A stretch of 64,000 nucleotides of DNA from Acinetobacter junii CIP 64.5 (GCF_000368765.1 NZ_KB849655.1:1185747-1249746); one strand, 5' to 3'; positions 46,535 to 56,663 are shown, numbered from the stretch's first letter. Notes: generated by a model not told the origin, from the letters alone. Program-made: numbers and translations.

Positions 46535-47740
46535 ATGAGCGAGGCCTATATTATTGATGCCATTCGCACACCACGCGGAAAAGGAAAAAAAGACGGCTCA
46601 TTACATGAAGTAAAGCCAATTACTTTACTCACAACATTATTGAATGAATTACAACAACGCCATCAACTCGACACATCTAAAGTCGATGATATCGTTCTCG
46701 GTTGTGTGACACCGATTGGTGATCAAGGTGGGGATATTGCCAAAACTGCTGCGATTGCTGCAGGTTGGAATGATGATGTCGCAGGCGTACAAATCAACCG
46801 TTTCTGTGCTTCTGGTTTAGAAGCTGTGAACTTGGCAGCACAAAAAGTTCGTTCAGGTTGGGAAGATGTTGTGGTCGCTGGCGGTGTGGAGTCAATGTCA
46901 CGCATTCCAATGGGTTCTGATGGTGGTCCATGGGCGCTTGATCCAGAAACCAATTTGAAATCGTCTTTTGTTCCACAAGGTGTAGGTGCAGACTTAATCG
47001 CAACTTTAGATGGTTATAGCCGCGCAGATGTAGATGCATTTGCGGTCGGTTCGCAACAAAAGGCTGCTGCCGCTCAGGCAAATGGTTATTTCGATAAATC
47101 AGTTGTGCCTGTGAAAGATCATGCAGGTGTAACAATCTTAGAAAAAGATGAATTTATCAAAGGAAATACCACAGTTGAAGGTCTAGCAAAACTGAATGCT
47201 AGCTTTGAAATGATGGGTCAAATGGGCTTCGATGCTGTTGCTTTACAGAAGTATCCTGAAGCGCAAAAAATTAATCACGTTCATCATGCAGGTAACTCAT
47301 CAGGTATCGTCGATGGTGCTGCGGTGGTGTTATTGGCTTCTGAAAAAGCAGTCAAAGAACAAGGTTTAAAACCTCGTGCCAAGGTGCTTGCAACTGCATT
47401 GGTCGGTACAGATCCAACCATTATGTTGACTGGTCCTGCCCCTGCTGCACGTAAAGCATTAGAAAAAGCAGGCTTGAGCATCGACGATATTGATTTATTT
47501 GAAGTGAATGAAGCTTTTGCAGCTGTGGTGATGCGTTTTATTACAGAACTGAAAGTTCCTGCTGAGAAAGTCAACGTCAATGGTGGTGCGATTGCGATGG
47601 GACATCCATTAGGGGCAACTGGTGCCATGATTCTAGGAACTTTGTTAGATGAATTAGAGCGTCAAGGTAAAAAACGTGGACTAGCAACATTATGTGTCGG
47701 TGGTGGTATGGGTATCGCTACCATTATCGAGTTGGTGTAA
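46535..47740 (+). CDS. Acetyl-CoA C-acyltransferase (FadA/FadI-type thiolase)
   Basis: 401-residue thiolase, first gene of a beta-oxidation pair. Nucleophile Cys91 in [11 protein letters not shown], catalytic His in [17 protein letters not shown] (about residue 350) and second Cys in TLCVGGGMG near the end. It cleaves 3-ketoacyl-CoA with CoA. The order thiolase then multifunctional enzyme is that of E. coli fadIJ, not fadBA, but the sequence is not close enough to FadI to name it with confidence. AAGGAAC precedes the ATG. The next gene starts 10 bases after the stop. Confidence 0.87.
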   Translation: MSEAYIIDAIRTPRGKGKKDGSLHEVKPITLLTTLLNELQQRHQLDTSKVDDIVLGCVTPIGDQGGDIAKTAAIAAGWNDDVAGVQINRFCASGLEAVNLAAQKVRSGWEDVVVAGGVESMSRIPMGSDGGPWALDPETNLKSSFVPQGVGADLIATLDGYSRADVDAFAVGSQQKAAAAQANGYFDKSVVPVKDHAGVTILEKDEFIKGNTTVEGLAKLNASFEMMGQMGFDAVALQKYPEAQKINHVHHAGNSSGIVDGAAVVLLASEKAVKEQGLKPRAKVLATALVGTDPTIMLTGPAPAARKALEKAGLSIDDIDLFEVNEAFAAVVMRFITELKVPAEKVNVNGGAIAMGHPLGATGAMILGTLLDELERQGKKRGLATLCVGGGMGIATIIELV

Positions 47741-47750
47741 GGAGAACAAC

Positions 47751-49886
47751 ATGAGCGCTATTAAATACGAAAAAAACGCTGACAATATTGTAATTCTTAC
47801 ACTAGATTCATCTGGTCAATCTGCAAACACCATGAATGCAGAGTTCCGTGATGCTTTAGATGAAGTCAGTCAAAAGCTTAAAGCTGAAACTGATCTGAAA
47901 GGTATTATTTTCCGTTCAGCTAAGAAAACCTTCTTTGCTGGTGGTGACCTAGATGAGCTGATTCAGGTACAACCTGAACACGCTACTGAATTTTTCAAGA
48001 TGATTGAAAAACTCAAAGGTGACTTACGCACAATCGAAACTTTAGGTGTGCCTGTTGTTGCAGCTTTAAACGGCACTGCGCTTGGTGGTGGCTGGGAAAT
48101 CGCTTTAGGTTGTCATTATCGTATTGCCATTAATGATCCAAAAACTAAATTTGGTTTACCTGAAGTGACTTTAGGTTTACTTCCTGGCGGTGGTGGTATC
48201 GTCCGTATGGTACGTTTGCTGGGCTTACAAAATGCATTCCCGTTCCTTATGGAAGGTAAGCAATTTGGTGTCGATAAAGCAAAATCTCTTGGTTTGGTAC
48301 ATGACACAGCTGAGAATGAACAAGAGCTGTTAGAAAAAGCGATTGCTTGGGTGAAAGCTAATCCAAAATCACAGCAACCATTTGATGTGAAAGGCTACAA
48401 AATCCCTGGTGGTGATCCTAAAACGCCTGCGGTTGCGCAAGTGCTTGCAATTGCCCCTGCCATGCTACGTGACAAAACCAAAGGTTGCTACCCTGCTCCT
48501 GAAGCGATCATGGCGGCTGCAGTTGAAGGTGCACAAGTCGATGTAGATACCGCGCTTCGTATTGAATCACGTTACTTTACGCAACTGACTGTCGGTCAAG
48601 TGTCGAAGAACATGATCGGTACGTTTTGGCATGGTCTAAATGCAATTAAATCAGGTGCGAGTCGTCCTACTGCAGTTGCTAAATGGCAAGCGAAGAAAGT
48701 CGGTGTTTTAGGTGCAGGTATGATGGGTGCAGGGATTGCCTACTCAACTGCAATCAAGGGCATTCCTGTCGTACTCAAAGATGTGTCTGTAGAAAATGCA
48801 GAGAAAGGCAAAGCTTATTCACAAAAGCTACTTGATAAACGTGTTTCACAAGGTCGTATGACCGCAGAAAAACGTGATCAAGTGTTAGCGCTTATTACGG
48901 CTACTGCTGATGCAGCTGATCTACAAGGCTGTGACTTAATCATTGAAGCAGTATTTGAAAATCAAGAACTCAAAGCCAAAGTGACTCAAGAAGCTGAGCA
49001 GTATTTAGCGGAAGATGGAATCTTTGCATCGAACACGTCTACCTTACCGATCACAGGTCTAGCAACAGCAAGTAAAGATGCTAAAAACTTTATTGGCTTA
49101 CATTTCTTTAGCCCAGTCGACAAAATGCAATTGGTCGAAATCATCAAAGGCAAAGAAACTTCAGCTGAAACATTAGCTAAAGCCTATGACTTTGTACAAC
49201 AAATTGCAAAAACACCAATCGTGGTAAATGACAGTCGTGGTTTCTTTACCAGTCGTGTGTTTGGTACGTTCATTCAAGAAGGTATGCGTCTACTTGCTGA
49301 GGGTGTACATCCAGCAAAAATCGAAATGGCAGCACTCAAAGCAGGTATGCCTGTTGGTCCTCTTGCGATTCAGGATGAAGTATCTTTAACTCTGACTGAG
49401 CATGTAGCAAGCGAAACGCGTAAAGCATTGCAAGCTGAAGGGAAAGACTTACCGAAAACCCCTGTAGATGAAGTGGTTCACACCATGATTCACGAGCTCA
49501 ATCGTAAAGGTAAAGCAGCAGGTGCAGGCTTCTATGAATATCCAGAAAATGGCAAAAAACATTTGTGGGATGGGCTCAGCCGTTGGACAAAAACGAATGA
49601 TATTTCTGAACAAGATATGATTGATCGCTTCTTGTTTGTTCAAGCGCTGGATACTTTGCGCTGCTATGAAGAAGGTGTTCTAGAATCAGTAATTGATGCC
49701 AATGTCGGTTCAATTTTTGGAATCGGTTTTGCTCCATGGACTGGTGGTGCAATTCAATTCCTAAATCAAAATGGGATTGAAAAATCACTACAACGTTCAG
49801 AGGAATTGGCTGCTAAATATGGTGAACGTTTCAATCCACCACAATTGTTAAAAGACAAAGCGCAGAAGAAAGAAATTATTCAATAA
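47751..49886 (+). CDS. 3-hydroxyacyl-CoA dehydrogenase / enoyl-CoA hydratase (FadJ/FadB-type)
   Basis: 711-residue bifunctional beta-oxidation enzyme. The N-terminal hydratase/isomerase domain (1-190) has FFAGGDLDEL (oxyanion site) and LGGGWEIALGCHYRIA and PEVTLGLLPGGGG with the catalytic Glu pair. The NAD-binding domain starts at about 315 with VGVLGAGMMGAGIAYSTA, followed by the 3HCDH C-terminal domains with GLHFFSPVDKMQLVEII. AAGGAG lies eight bases before the ATG at 47751, and the frame opens earlier only by overlap with the thiolase. Probably forms a complex with the preceding thiolase. Confidence 0.92.
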   Translation: MSAIKYEKNADNIVILTLDSSGQSANTMNAEFRDALDEVSQKLKAETDLKGIIFRSAKKTFFAGGDLDELIQVQPEHATEFFKMIEKLKGDLRTIETLGVPVVAALNGTALGGGWEIALGCHYRIAINDPKTKFGLPEVTLGLLPGGGGIVRMVRLLGLQNAFPFLMEGKQFGVDKAKSLGLVHDTAENEQELLEKAIAWVKANPKSQQPFDVKGYKIPGGDPKTPAVAQVLAIAPAMLRDKTKGCYPAPEAIMAAAVEGAQVDVDTALRIESRYFTQLTVGQVSKNMIGTFWHGLNAIKSGASRPTAVAKWQAKKVGVLGAGMMGAGIAYSTAIKGIPVVLKDVSVENAEKGKAYSQKLLDKRVSQGRMTAEKRDQVLALITATADAADLQGCDLIIEAVFENQELKAKVTQEAEQYLAEDGIFASNTSTLPITGLATASKDAKNFIGLHFFSPVDKMQLVEIIKGKETSAETLAKAYDFVQQIAKTPIVVNDSRGFFTSRVFGTFIQEGMRLLAEGVHPAKIEMAALKAGMPVGPLAIQDEVSLTLTEHVASETRKALQAEGKDLPKTPVDEVVHTMIHELNRKGKAAGAGFYEYPENGKKHLWDGLSRWTKTNDISEQDMIDRFLFVQALDTLRCYEEGVLESVIDANVGSIFGIGFAPWTGGAIQFLNQNGIEKSLQRSEELAAKYGERFNPPQLLKDKAQKKEIIQ

Positions 49887-49909
49887 TTTTTTCACTCTCT
49901 TCACTTTAC

Positions 49910-49946
49910 GCTCATATCAGTTTCTTTAACTGATATGAGCTTTTTT
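49910..49946 (+). terminator. Terminator of the beta-oxidation operon
   Basis: Perfect 13-bp stem GCTCATATCAGTT/AACTGATATGAGC followed by six T residues. Confidence 0.92.
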
Positions 49947-50046
49947 GTATTTATTGATATAAAACCGAATTACGTCTAATCCATCACAAATTGTGCTATA
50001 AATACACCAATTCTGCTTTACTTTTTGTCCTTTGGAAATTTGTCTT

Positions 50047-50271
50047 ATGTCTGAGAAATTATGTCCTGAAACCTCTCCGTGGGGTTGGAAAGCACTGATC
50101 ATCACTTGCATTTTAAGCTTTATCTTTATGGTGATTTTTTATTTAGCCATAAATAATGAGCCTGACTATATGCCAATGAATCAAAAAAAAACAGCGGCAG
50201 CAGCTGAAATGTCACAATCTCCAGCAAATGGCGAAGCTCAACATAGCGAGCATCAGCAACACAATCACTAA
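50047..50271 (+). CDS. Small membrane protein, paralogue 1
   Basis: 74-residue single-pass membrane protein. A hydrophobic helix (about residues 15-36) starts after GWKALIIT and ends FYLAINNEPDYMP; the tail is Ala/Gln/His-rich (EHQQHNH). It shares GWK, LS-x-IF, FYLA and NEPDYMP with the protein at 51473-51709, so the two are paralogues. No family or function recognised. It lies 66 bases upstream of the patatin gene on the same strand. Confidence 0.75.
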   Translation: MSEKLCPETSPWGWKALIITCILSFIFMVIFYLAINNEPDYMPMNQKKTAAAAEMSQSPANGEAQHSEHQQHNH

Positions 50272-50337
50272 AGTATTCTTGTCGAAGATGATAACCCCGT
50301 GTTAAACAGGGATTTATCATCCTATTCGAGATATTGA

Positions 50338-51192
50338 ATGCTTCACCAAAATCGTCAAGCACTGGTCGTTGAAGGTGGTGGAATGCGCGGCGCATTTACC
50401 AGCGGTGTCTTAGATGCATTTTTACTGCAACAATTTAATCCATTTGATCTTTGTGTTGGTGTTTCATCTGGTTCTACCAATGTCGCTAATTACCTCGCAG
50501 CTCAACAAGGTCGCACCCTACAAATCTATCTAGATCATTCTCTTCGATCTGAATTCATTCATTATGGACGCTTCTTCAAAGGTGGTGACTTACTTGATTT
50601 GAAATGGATGTGGGACGTGGTTGAAAAAGAAAATCCACTCAATCAAGCTCAATTATTTGCCAATCATCCTGAGTTCTACATGGTATTGACCCATGCTATC
50701 TCAGGAGATGCAACATATATCAAAGCCTCCAAAGACAACATTCTCGATGGATTACGTGCATCAAGTTCTATTCCTGTGCTTACCCGTCAAGCAGTAGAAG
50801 TTTTTGGTGAACCCTACTTTGATGGCGGAGTCGCAGATGCTCTCCCCGTACTTTGGACGGCGAAACAAACTAATGTATCTAAACTCATGGTACTGAGAAC
50901 TCGCCCCAAAAATTACTACAAAGCCAGTAGTAAAGGTGATCAACTACTTGCAAGGTATGCATTCAAGCAACGACATGGTTTTGCCAAAAGTTTATTAGCA
51001 AGAACTCAACGCTATAATGAATCTGTTCAATTTGTTAGAACAGCATCTGAACAAAAAATATTGGAGGTTTGCCCACCCGACTTAAAACATATGGCGGGTC
51101 GACTCACCAAGAATAAAGCCAAGATTCGTTATGGTTATGATATTGGTCTAGAAACAGGCTTCAAAGCTATTGAAGATTGGAAAGCCCTATAA
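50338..51192 (+). CDS. Patatin-like phospholipase
   Basis: 284-residue lipid acyl hydrolase. The oxyanion loop GGGMRG (residues 13-18), nucleophile elbow GVSSG with Ser43, and catalytic Asp162 in YFDGGVADALP form the patatin Ser-Asp dyad. No signal peptide, so cytoplasmic or membrane-peripheral. Closest in character to E. coli YjjU. Substrate unknown; flanked by two paralogous small membrane proteins, which may anchor or otherwise accompany it (inference). Confidence 0.88.
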   Translation: MLHQNRQALVVEGGGMRGAFTSGVLDAFLLQQFNPFDLCVGVSSGSTNVANYLAAQQGRTLQIYLDHSLRSEFIHYGRFFKGGDLLDLKWMWDVVEKENPLNQAQLFANHPEFYMVLTHAISGDATYIKASKDNILDGLRASSSIPVLTRQAVEVFGEPYFDGGVADALPVLWTAKQTNVSKLMVLRTRPKNYYKASSKGDQLLARYAFKQRHGFAKSLLARTQRYNESVQFVRTASEQKILEVCPPDLKHMAGRLTKNKAKIRYGYDIGLETGFKAIEDWKAL

Positions 51193-51472
51193 TCATCTCG
51201 CTTACTCCAAGTCTTTGAATACTATAACATTGAAGACTTGGAATCTTATTAAAATCGTATCTTATTCTAAATAATAACTTAGATTTAGCCCTAATTATTA
51301 ATTTCAGACTATTCTTTTTTGCAAATCAACTTTCAAGTTTCAATCAATAATACAAATCATCAGACACCCCAAAACAAACTATAAAACCATATAATGTTTA
51401 GGCTTTTTATCAAATTGATTAAATGATGTTGTTCTAGCAAGTTTTTTATTTATTTTATTTTTGGAATTTTCT

Positions 51473-51709
51473 ATGAGTAATCGCTCAAACTCTCACAACG
51501 ATTCAAGTGAAACCGTATTAGGTTGGAAATTTGTCATTATCGTTGGGGTACTTAGTACAATTTTTCTCAGTTTCTTCTACTTAGCTATGAGCAATGAACC
51601 AGATTATATGCCTGGAGCACAGCGAGCAGCAGAACAACAAAAAGCAATCGCTCAAGAAAATGCTCAAGCAAGCTCAGAGGTTGAAACCCAACATCAGCAA
51701 CACCAATAA
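51473..51709 (+). CDS. Small membrane protein, paralogue 2
   Basis: 78-residue single-pass membrane protein. GWKFVIIVGVLSTIFLSFFY forms the helix, then LAMSNEPDYMPG and an Ala/Gln/Glu-rich tail ending QHQQHQ. Paralogous to the gene at 50047-50271, on the other side of the patatin gene. The ATG at 51473 follows a TTTGGAAT sequence. Function unknown; the conserved juxtamembrane NEPDYMP motif suggests a binding or targeting role. Confidence 0.75.
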   Translation: MSNRSNSHNDSSETVLGWKFVIIVGVLSTIFLSFFYLAMSNEPDYMPGAQRAAEQQKAIAQENAQASSEVETQHQQHQ

Positions 51710-51717
51710 AGAAATAT

Positions 51718-51751
51718 AACTTGCTCGATCTGATCGTCGATCGAGCAAGTT
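51718..51751. terminator. Hairpin between convergent genes
   Basis: Perfect 13-bp stem AACTTGCTCGATC/GATCGAGCAAGTT with an 8-base loop. T-runs are weak on both sides. Confidence 0.7.
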
Positions 51752-51769
51752 ATGATCTAACTCTTCGTT

Positions 51770-52201
51770 TCAGTGATTTTTAGTTTCAATCACCAACTGC
51801 ATTTTTATATGAGGAATTCCACACTCATCGTATGCATCCCCTTGTATCGAAAATCCTAATTTTTCATAGAATGAGATGGCGTGAACTTGTGAGGATAAGT
51901 GAAGAAATTTTCGATCTTGTTGATGTGCTTGCCGAATAATCTCTAACATAATCATACTTCCAATTCCTTGTCCGCGATAAGCTTTGAGTACAGCCACACG
52001 CCCTACACTATTGTTTTGTAATAAACGCGCAGTTGCAATTGGTTGATCTTGATCATAGACAACAAAATGATCTGAAATCATATCTTGATCATCCCACTCC
52101 TCTTCTTCAGGAATATTCTGCTCAATTATAAAAACTTGTTTTCGAATGAACTTTGCGTCTTGCTCTAACTTATCCCAGTGACCACTTTGAACTCTAAACA
52201 T
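51770..52201 (-). CDS. GNAT family N-acetyltransferase (ElaA-like)
   Basis: 143-residue acetyltransferase. The N-terminal IRKQVFIIEQNIPEEEEWDD and the acetyl-CoA site GRVAVLKAYRGQGIGS (R/Q-x-x-G-x-G at about 76-81) and SFYEKLGFSIQGDAYDECG near 108-126 are typical of the ElaA/YjcF branch. Substrate unknown. It starts 16 bases after the methyltransferase gene, on the same strand, so the two may be co-transcribed. Confidence 0.87.
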   Translation of the reverse strand: MFRVQSGHWDKLEQDAKFIRKQVFIIEQNIPEEEEWDDQDMISDHFVVYDQDQPIATARLLQNNSVGRVAVLKAYRGQGIGSMIMLEIIRQAHQQDRKFLHLSSQVHAISFYEKLGFSIQGDAYDECGIPHIKMQLVIETKNH

Positions 52202-52217
52202 CTCGATCTCAGCTTAA

Positions 52218-53432
52218 TTAGCACTTACAACCTAAATTTTCGATCGGCATTTGATCTTGTAACAGCAATTCTAAGCTTTGTTTTTGGATACCATACATCT
52301 GTTTTAAGGCTTGAATTTGCTGCATAATTTTCGGATCAGGCTGCTGAACATCTTTACGCTTGGTCGCTAAAATCATCTTATTTTTACTGGTATGTTCCAG
52401 TGAAACGAATTCAAAAACTTTAGTTTCATAGCCGTAAGCCTTAAGCAACAAAGCACGCAATGTATCTGTCAGCATTTCTGCCTGCTGCCCTGCATGAATG
52501 CCAAACTGAAGCATCGGTTGTAAAACCTCTGGGCTTTTTAATTGAGGTCGCAACTCTTTATGGCAACATGGCGCACACATGATCATTGAGGCATTCAGAC
52601 GAATTCCTGTATGAATTGCAAAGTCGGTTGCTACATCACAAGCATGTAGTGCAATCATGACATCTAGCTTTTCTGGGGCATAGCTCCGCACGTCACCTTC
52701 AAAGAAATCAAGATGATTAAAGCCAACATCATCTGCAACTTTTTGGCAAAACTGTACAAGATTCGAACGCAGTTCAACACCTGTGATTAACGGGGTTTTA
52801 TTTTGCTCTAATAAATAATCATACAAAGCAAAAGTTAAATAACCTTTTCCTGAACCAAAATCAACAATATTAAGTTCTTGTTGAGAAGCATCAATTTGCT
52901 CATAAGCATTTGAAAAAATTTCAATAAACTTATTAATCTGTTTCCACTTGCGCGCCATACTTGGAATGAGTTGTGCCTTTTCATCGGTAATTCCAAGATG
53001 TTTAAGAAATGGACTTCGTTGCTGAACAAATCGATGTTTTTCACGATCATGATGCTGTTGAACTTGGTTTACACTGATTTGCTTTTTCTGTGCATTCAAC
53101 ATGGCTTTCTTTTTGTTTTTTTTCAGTTGAATATCTTGATGCATTGTAAATAGATTGGCTTGTTTCGACTGAACCAACAGCTCGGCTATTTTCTCTAATC
53201 CCTCTTCAATCGGATAATTCTTAGTAATATCTTGCGTTTTATAATGATATAAACAGGACAGCATACTTTGATTTTGCAGTTCAATAATGCGAAAAGTCAT
53301 TTTTTCTAAATCTGTCATTTCGCCCTTGTATTGACTCAAGATCAATCGGTCAAAACTATTGTTTCCAATAGATTGCTGAATCTCCAAGAAAAATTGCTGT
53401 TCTTGTTCAAAGGAAAATTTGGGCGCAAACAT
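52218..53432 (-). CDS. SAM-dependent methyltransferase (Methyltransf_32-like)
   Basis: 404-residue protein. The N-terminal 180 residues are helical and lysine-rich with no recognised domain; then NIVDFGSGKGYLTFALYDYL is SAM motif I (about 188-207), and ALHACDVATD with MCAPCCHKELRP resembles the Methyltransf_32 group that includes eukaryotic METTL25-type proteins. A Cys-rich end (NLGCKC) may bind metal. Substrate is unknown; RNA is a reasonable guess given lysine-rich N-terminus. Confidence 0.8.
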   Translation of the reverse strand: MFAPKFSFEQEQQFFLEIQQSIGNNSFDRLILSQYKGEMTDLEKMTFRIIELQNQSMLSCLYHYKTQDITKNYPIEEGLEKIAELLVQSKQANLFTMHQDIQLKKNKKKAMLNAQKKQISVNQVQQHHDREKHRFVQQRSPFLKHLGITDEKAQLIPSMARKWKQINKFIEIFSNAYEQIDASQQELNIVDFGSGKGYLTFALYDYLLEQNKTPLITGVELRSNLVQFCQKVADDVGFNHLDFFEGDVRSYAPEKLDVMIALHACDVATDFAIHTGIRLNASMIMCAPCCHKELRPQLKSPEVLQPMLQFGIHAGQQAEMLTDTLRALLLKAYGYETKVFEFVSLEHTSKNKMILATKRKDVQQPDPKIMQQIQALKQMYGIQKQSLELLLQDQMPIENLGCKC

Positions 53433-53532
53433 AGTGAAAACCTGACAAATAGAAACTAAATTTTATAGCGTCTTACTTTAAAAGGGAAATTGCATTACGA
53501 TACAGTTGTATTTTTATACTATTAGAAGCTCA

Positions 53533-54174
53533 ATGAACGCTAATTTTCTAACCAATTATGATCCCAAAGAAGAATTAATTAATGCCTATAGTCACGGGAT
53601 TGGGGCAGCTCTGGCGCTAATTGCATCGGTGTTTCTAATTATCAAAGGATATGGACTACCTTTCGGACAATGGATGAGTTTATGGGTATATGGGTTCAGT
53701 CTTGTATTACTCCTCAGCAGTTCTATGCTTTACCATTTCTCTCAAGATGGAATGAAACGCTACTGGTATAAAAAACTTGACCATACTGCGATTTATTATC
53801 TGATTGCAGGAACATATACCCCCTTTCTAAGTATCGCAATCCCGACAGCGAAAGCACATTATTTATTAATTGCGCTATGGATCATCGCCTTGATTGGGAC
53901 GGTATTTAAACTGATCCTAATTCATCGTTTTCAAAAAGTATCTTTGGCTGCCTATATCATCATGGGGTGGTTAGCCGTGTTGGTTATGGATGATATGCAA
54001 CGTTATCTATCAAAAGAAGCAATCCAGTTATTGATTGCGGGTGGGCTTGCTTATACTGTCGGCACATTGTTTTATGCTTTAAAAAAGGTAAGATATACCC
54101 ACGCAATTTGGCATGTATTTGTGCTAATAGGGGCAGGTTTACACTTTCTTGCAATCTACTGTTATGTACTTTAA
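53533..54174 (+). CDS. trhA: TrhA/hemolysin III family membrane protein
   Basis: 213-residue, seven-helix membrane protein of the PAQR-like hemolysin III family. Motifs: INAYSHGIGAALALIAS at the start, SSMLYHFSQDG, KKLDHTAIYYLIAGTYTPF, and IWHVFVLIGAGLHFLA near the end, with the conserved Ser, His, Asp and His zinc-site residues. The name hemolysin is historical; E. coli YqfA/TrhA affects membrane energetics and fluidity. I choose the ATG at 53533 where homology begins. Confidence 0.87.
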   Translation: MNANFLTNYDPKEELINAYSHGIGAALALIASVFLIIKGYGLPFGQWMSLWVYGFSLVLLLSSSMLYHFSQDGMKRYWYKKLDHTAIYYLIAGTYTPFLSIAIPTAKAHYLLIALWIIALIGTVFKLILIHRFQKVSLAAYIIMGWLAVLVMDDMQRYLSKEAIQLLIAGGLAYTVGTLFYALKKVRYTHAIWHVFVLIGAGLHFLAIYCYVL

Positions 54175-54285
54175 CTCCTGTCAACAGGCCAAAAGAAATG
54201 ACACTAGTTTCATGAGTAGACTATGCATTCAAGGAATTCTCAAGTCCATATTTCTGTGTCTTGATCAAATAAAATAAGGTCTCGT

Positions 54286-55596
54286 ATGTCGTCTAGCACT
54301 ACGACTGTCACCCCCGAAGTGGCAAGCAATTCAAAAACAAGGGTATTATTTGCCAGTCTCGTGGGTACCACGATTGAGTTTTTTGACTTCTATATCTACG
54401 CAACTGCAGCCGTTTTAATTTTTCCTCATTTATTTTTCCCAGAAAGTAGTGATGGTGCCGCTGTACTAAAATCCCTCGCAACTTTTGCAATTGCCTTTAT
54501 TGCTCGCCCGATCGGAGCCGCAATTTTTGGACATTTGGGAGATCGAATTGGACGTAAAGCAACTTTAGTCGCAGCTTTACTCACTATGGGGATATCAACC
54601 GTTTGTATCGGTTTGCTGCCAACCTATGCACAAATTGGTCTTGCAGCTCCTTTACTATTAGCTTTATGCCGTTTAGGTCAAGGTCTCGGTCTTGGTGGTG
54701 AATGGAGTGGTGCTGTTCTACTGGCGACTGAAAATGCACCTGAAGGCAAACGTGCATGGTATGGCATGTTCCCTCAACTGGGCGCCCCGATTGGTTTTAT
54801 CCTCTCAACAGGTTCTTTCCTATTATTGAATGCTTTTATGTCAGAACAAGATTTCATGACTTGGGGCTGGCGTATTCCATTCGTCTCAAGTGCGGTGTTG
54901 GTTCTGGTTGGTCTCTATATCCGTCTGAAATTGCATGAGACTCCTGCATTCCAAAAGGTTTTAGACAAACAAAAAGAAGTTAATGTCCCATTCAAAGAGG
55001 TCATGACGAAGCATTTCCCAATGTTGGTCTTGGGTACTGTTGCTGCGATTTGTACTTTTGTCGTGTTCTATCTCACAACTGTTTTTGCTCTCAACTGGGG
55101 TACAACAAAACTGGGATATGCTCGCGGCGATTTCCTTGAATTACAATTGATCGCAACACTTTGCTTTGCAGCTTTCATTCCTGTTTCAGCGATTCTTGCT
55201 GAAAAGTTTGGACGTAAAAATACATCGGTTGCTATCTGTATCTTATCAGCCTTATTTGGACTTTGTTTTGCGCCACTTTTAGGGTCAGGTAGCCCATTAC
55301 TTGTGTTCCTATTTTTATGTATTGGTCTCTCAATCATGGGACTCACTTACGGACCGATTGGAACTGTACTTTCTGAGATTTTTCCAACATCAGTCCGTTA
55401 TACAGGTTCAGCATTAACCTTCAACTTGGCAGGTATTTTTGGTGCATCCTTTGCCCCTTACATTGCGACCAAACTCGCTGAAAGCTATGGTTTAGATGCT
55501 GTAGGAATGTATTTAAGTTTAGCGTCAATTCTTTCATTAATCGCGTTTTTGTTCATCCGTGAAACCAAACACGATGATGTAAATAACCAAGTCTAA
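54286..55596 (+). CDS. MFS transporter, metabolite:H+ symporter family
   Basis: 436 residues, 12 membrane helices. The start VGTTIEFFDFYIYATAAVL and loop 2-3 motif GHLGDRIGRKATLV are typical of the metabolite:H+ symporters (ShiA, KgtP, ProP, citrate and aromatic acid transporters). LGGEWSGAVLLATENAPEGK follows in TM4-5. The substrate cannot be assigned. Single gene with AAGGTCTC before the ATG. Confidence 0.87.
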   Translation: MSSSTTTVTPEVASNSKTRVLFASLVGTTIEFFDFYIYATAAVLIFPHLFFPESSDGAAVLKSLATFAIAFIARPIGAAIFGHLGDRIGRKATLVAALLTMGISTVCIGLLPTYAQIGLAAPLLLALCRLGQGLGLGGEWSGAVLLATENAPEGKRAWYGMFPQLGAPIGFILSTGSFLLLNAFMSEQDFMTWGWRIPFVSSAVLVLVGLYIRLKLHETPAFQKVLDKQKEVNVPFKEVMTKHFPMLVLGTVAAICTFVVFYLTTVFALNWGTTKLGYARGDFLELQLIATLCFAAFIPVSAILAEKFGRKNTSVAICILSALFGLCFAPLLGSGSPLLVFLFLCIGLSIMGLTYGPIGTVLSEIFPTSVRYTGSALTFNLAGIFGASFAPYIATKLAESYGLDAVGMYLSLASILSLIAFLFIRETKHDDVNNQV

Positions 55597-55738
55597 TCTA
55601 TATGTTCTTATTGAGTGAACGTCATAAGAGGTTCACTCAAACCATTTGTCGGGCAATTCCACTCACCCTTTTTCAAACGCTACAACATCTCTCCCGCTAA
55701 TATTTTTTGTGCTAAAATACGCGACTCCCTTTTTTTAG

Positions 55739-56656
55739 ATGATTGTGCTCATGTACGCAGTGATTATCGTTGCCGTATTTTTGGTCAGTTTTTTATATAC
55801 TTATTATCGTGGCAAAGAACGATTAAAAGCATCTCGACAATTATTCGACCATTCGACATTTCTAGCACCAGTTAATATGTTTATGACTGGTTTCTCCAAA
55901 TTACCGAACCAACCATTCTTTGATGTGGCGCAGTTTCCTGAGCTCAAACCATTACAGGACAATTGGCAAGTAATCCGTGAAGAAGCAATCCAGCTACAAA
56001 ATCAAATTAAAGCAGCTGAAAAGAATAACGATGCAGGTTTTAATACCTTCTTCAAACGTGGTTGGAAACGTTTTTATTTAAAATGGTATCAAGCTAGCCA
56101 TCCATCAGCTCAACAACTTTGCCCTAAGACAGTTGCCTTGTTAGAAAGTATTCCTTCAGTAAAAGCAGCAATGTTTACTGAACTTCCATCTGGAAGTTAT
56201 TTAGGTAAACATCGTGATCCTTATGCGGGTTCAGTTCGTTATCATTTAGGTTTAGTAACACCAAACAGCGATGACTGTTTTATTGAAGTTGATCAAGAAC
56301 GCTATAGCTGGCGCGATGGTGAAGCAACTGTTTTTGATGAGACTTTTGTGCATTGGGCTGAAAATAAAACGGATCAGACCCGTATTATTTTATTCTGTGA
56401 CATCGAGCGTCCAATGAAATGGGGCTGGGCTCAGAAGATCAATCATTGGTTTGGTCGCAATGTTATGTCAGCGGCAAGTTCACCGAATGATGATCAAGAT
56501 AAAACAGGTTTTATCAATCGAATTTTCAAGTATGGCTATGCCGTACATCATTATGGTCGTGGTTTAAAACAACGTAATCGTAGAGTTTACTATCTTGCAA
56601 AATGGCTGATGTTTGCAATCATTATTGGTCTGATTTTATTACCTAGCTTTCTTTAA
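55739..56656 (+). CDS. lpxO: LpxO-like lipid A hydroxylase (Asp/Asn beta-hydroxylase fold)
   Basis: 305-residue Fe(II)/2-oxoglutarate oxygenase. One membrane helix at each end (about 5-22 and 282-303) brackets a cytoplasmic catalytic domain; iron ligands His158 and Asp160 (GKHRDP) and His205 (FVHWAEN), with Arg215 for 2-oxoglutarate. LpxO hydroxylates the secondary laurate of lipid A, a known modification in Acinetobacter. An alternative ATG at 55751 would remove four residues and may be the true start; neither has a good Shine-Dalgarno. A TAAAAT box lies about 25 bases upstream. Confidence 0.87.
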   Translation: MIVLMYAVIIVAVFLVSFLYTYYRGKERLKASRQLFDHSTFLAPVNMFMTGFSKLPNQPFFDVAQFPELKPLQDNWQVIREEAIQLQNQIKAAEKNNDAGFNTFFKRGWKRFYLKWYQASHPSAQQLCPKTVALLESIPSVKAAMFTELPSGSYLGKHRDPYAGSVRYHLGLVTPNSDDCFIEVDQERYSWRDGEATVFDETFVHWAENKTDQTRIILFCDIERPMKWGWAQKINHWFGRNVMSAASSPNDDQDKTGFINRIFKYGYAVHHYGRGLKQRNRRVYYLAKWLMFAIIIGLILLPSFL

Positions 56657-56663
56657 TTAGCTG

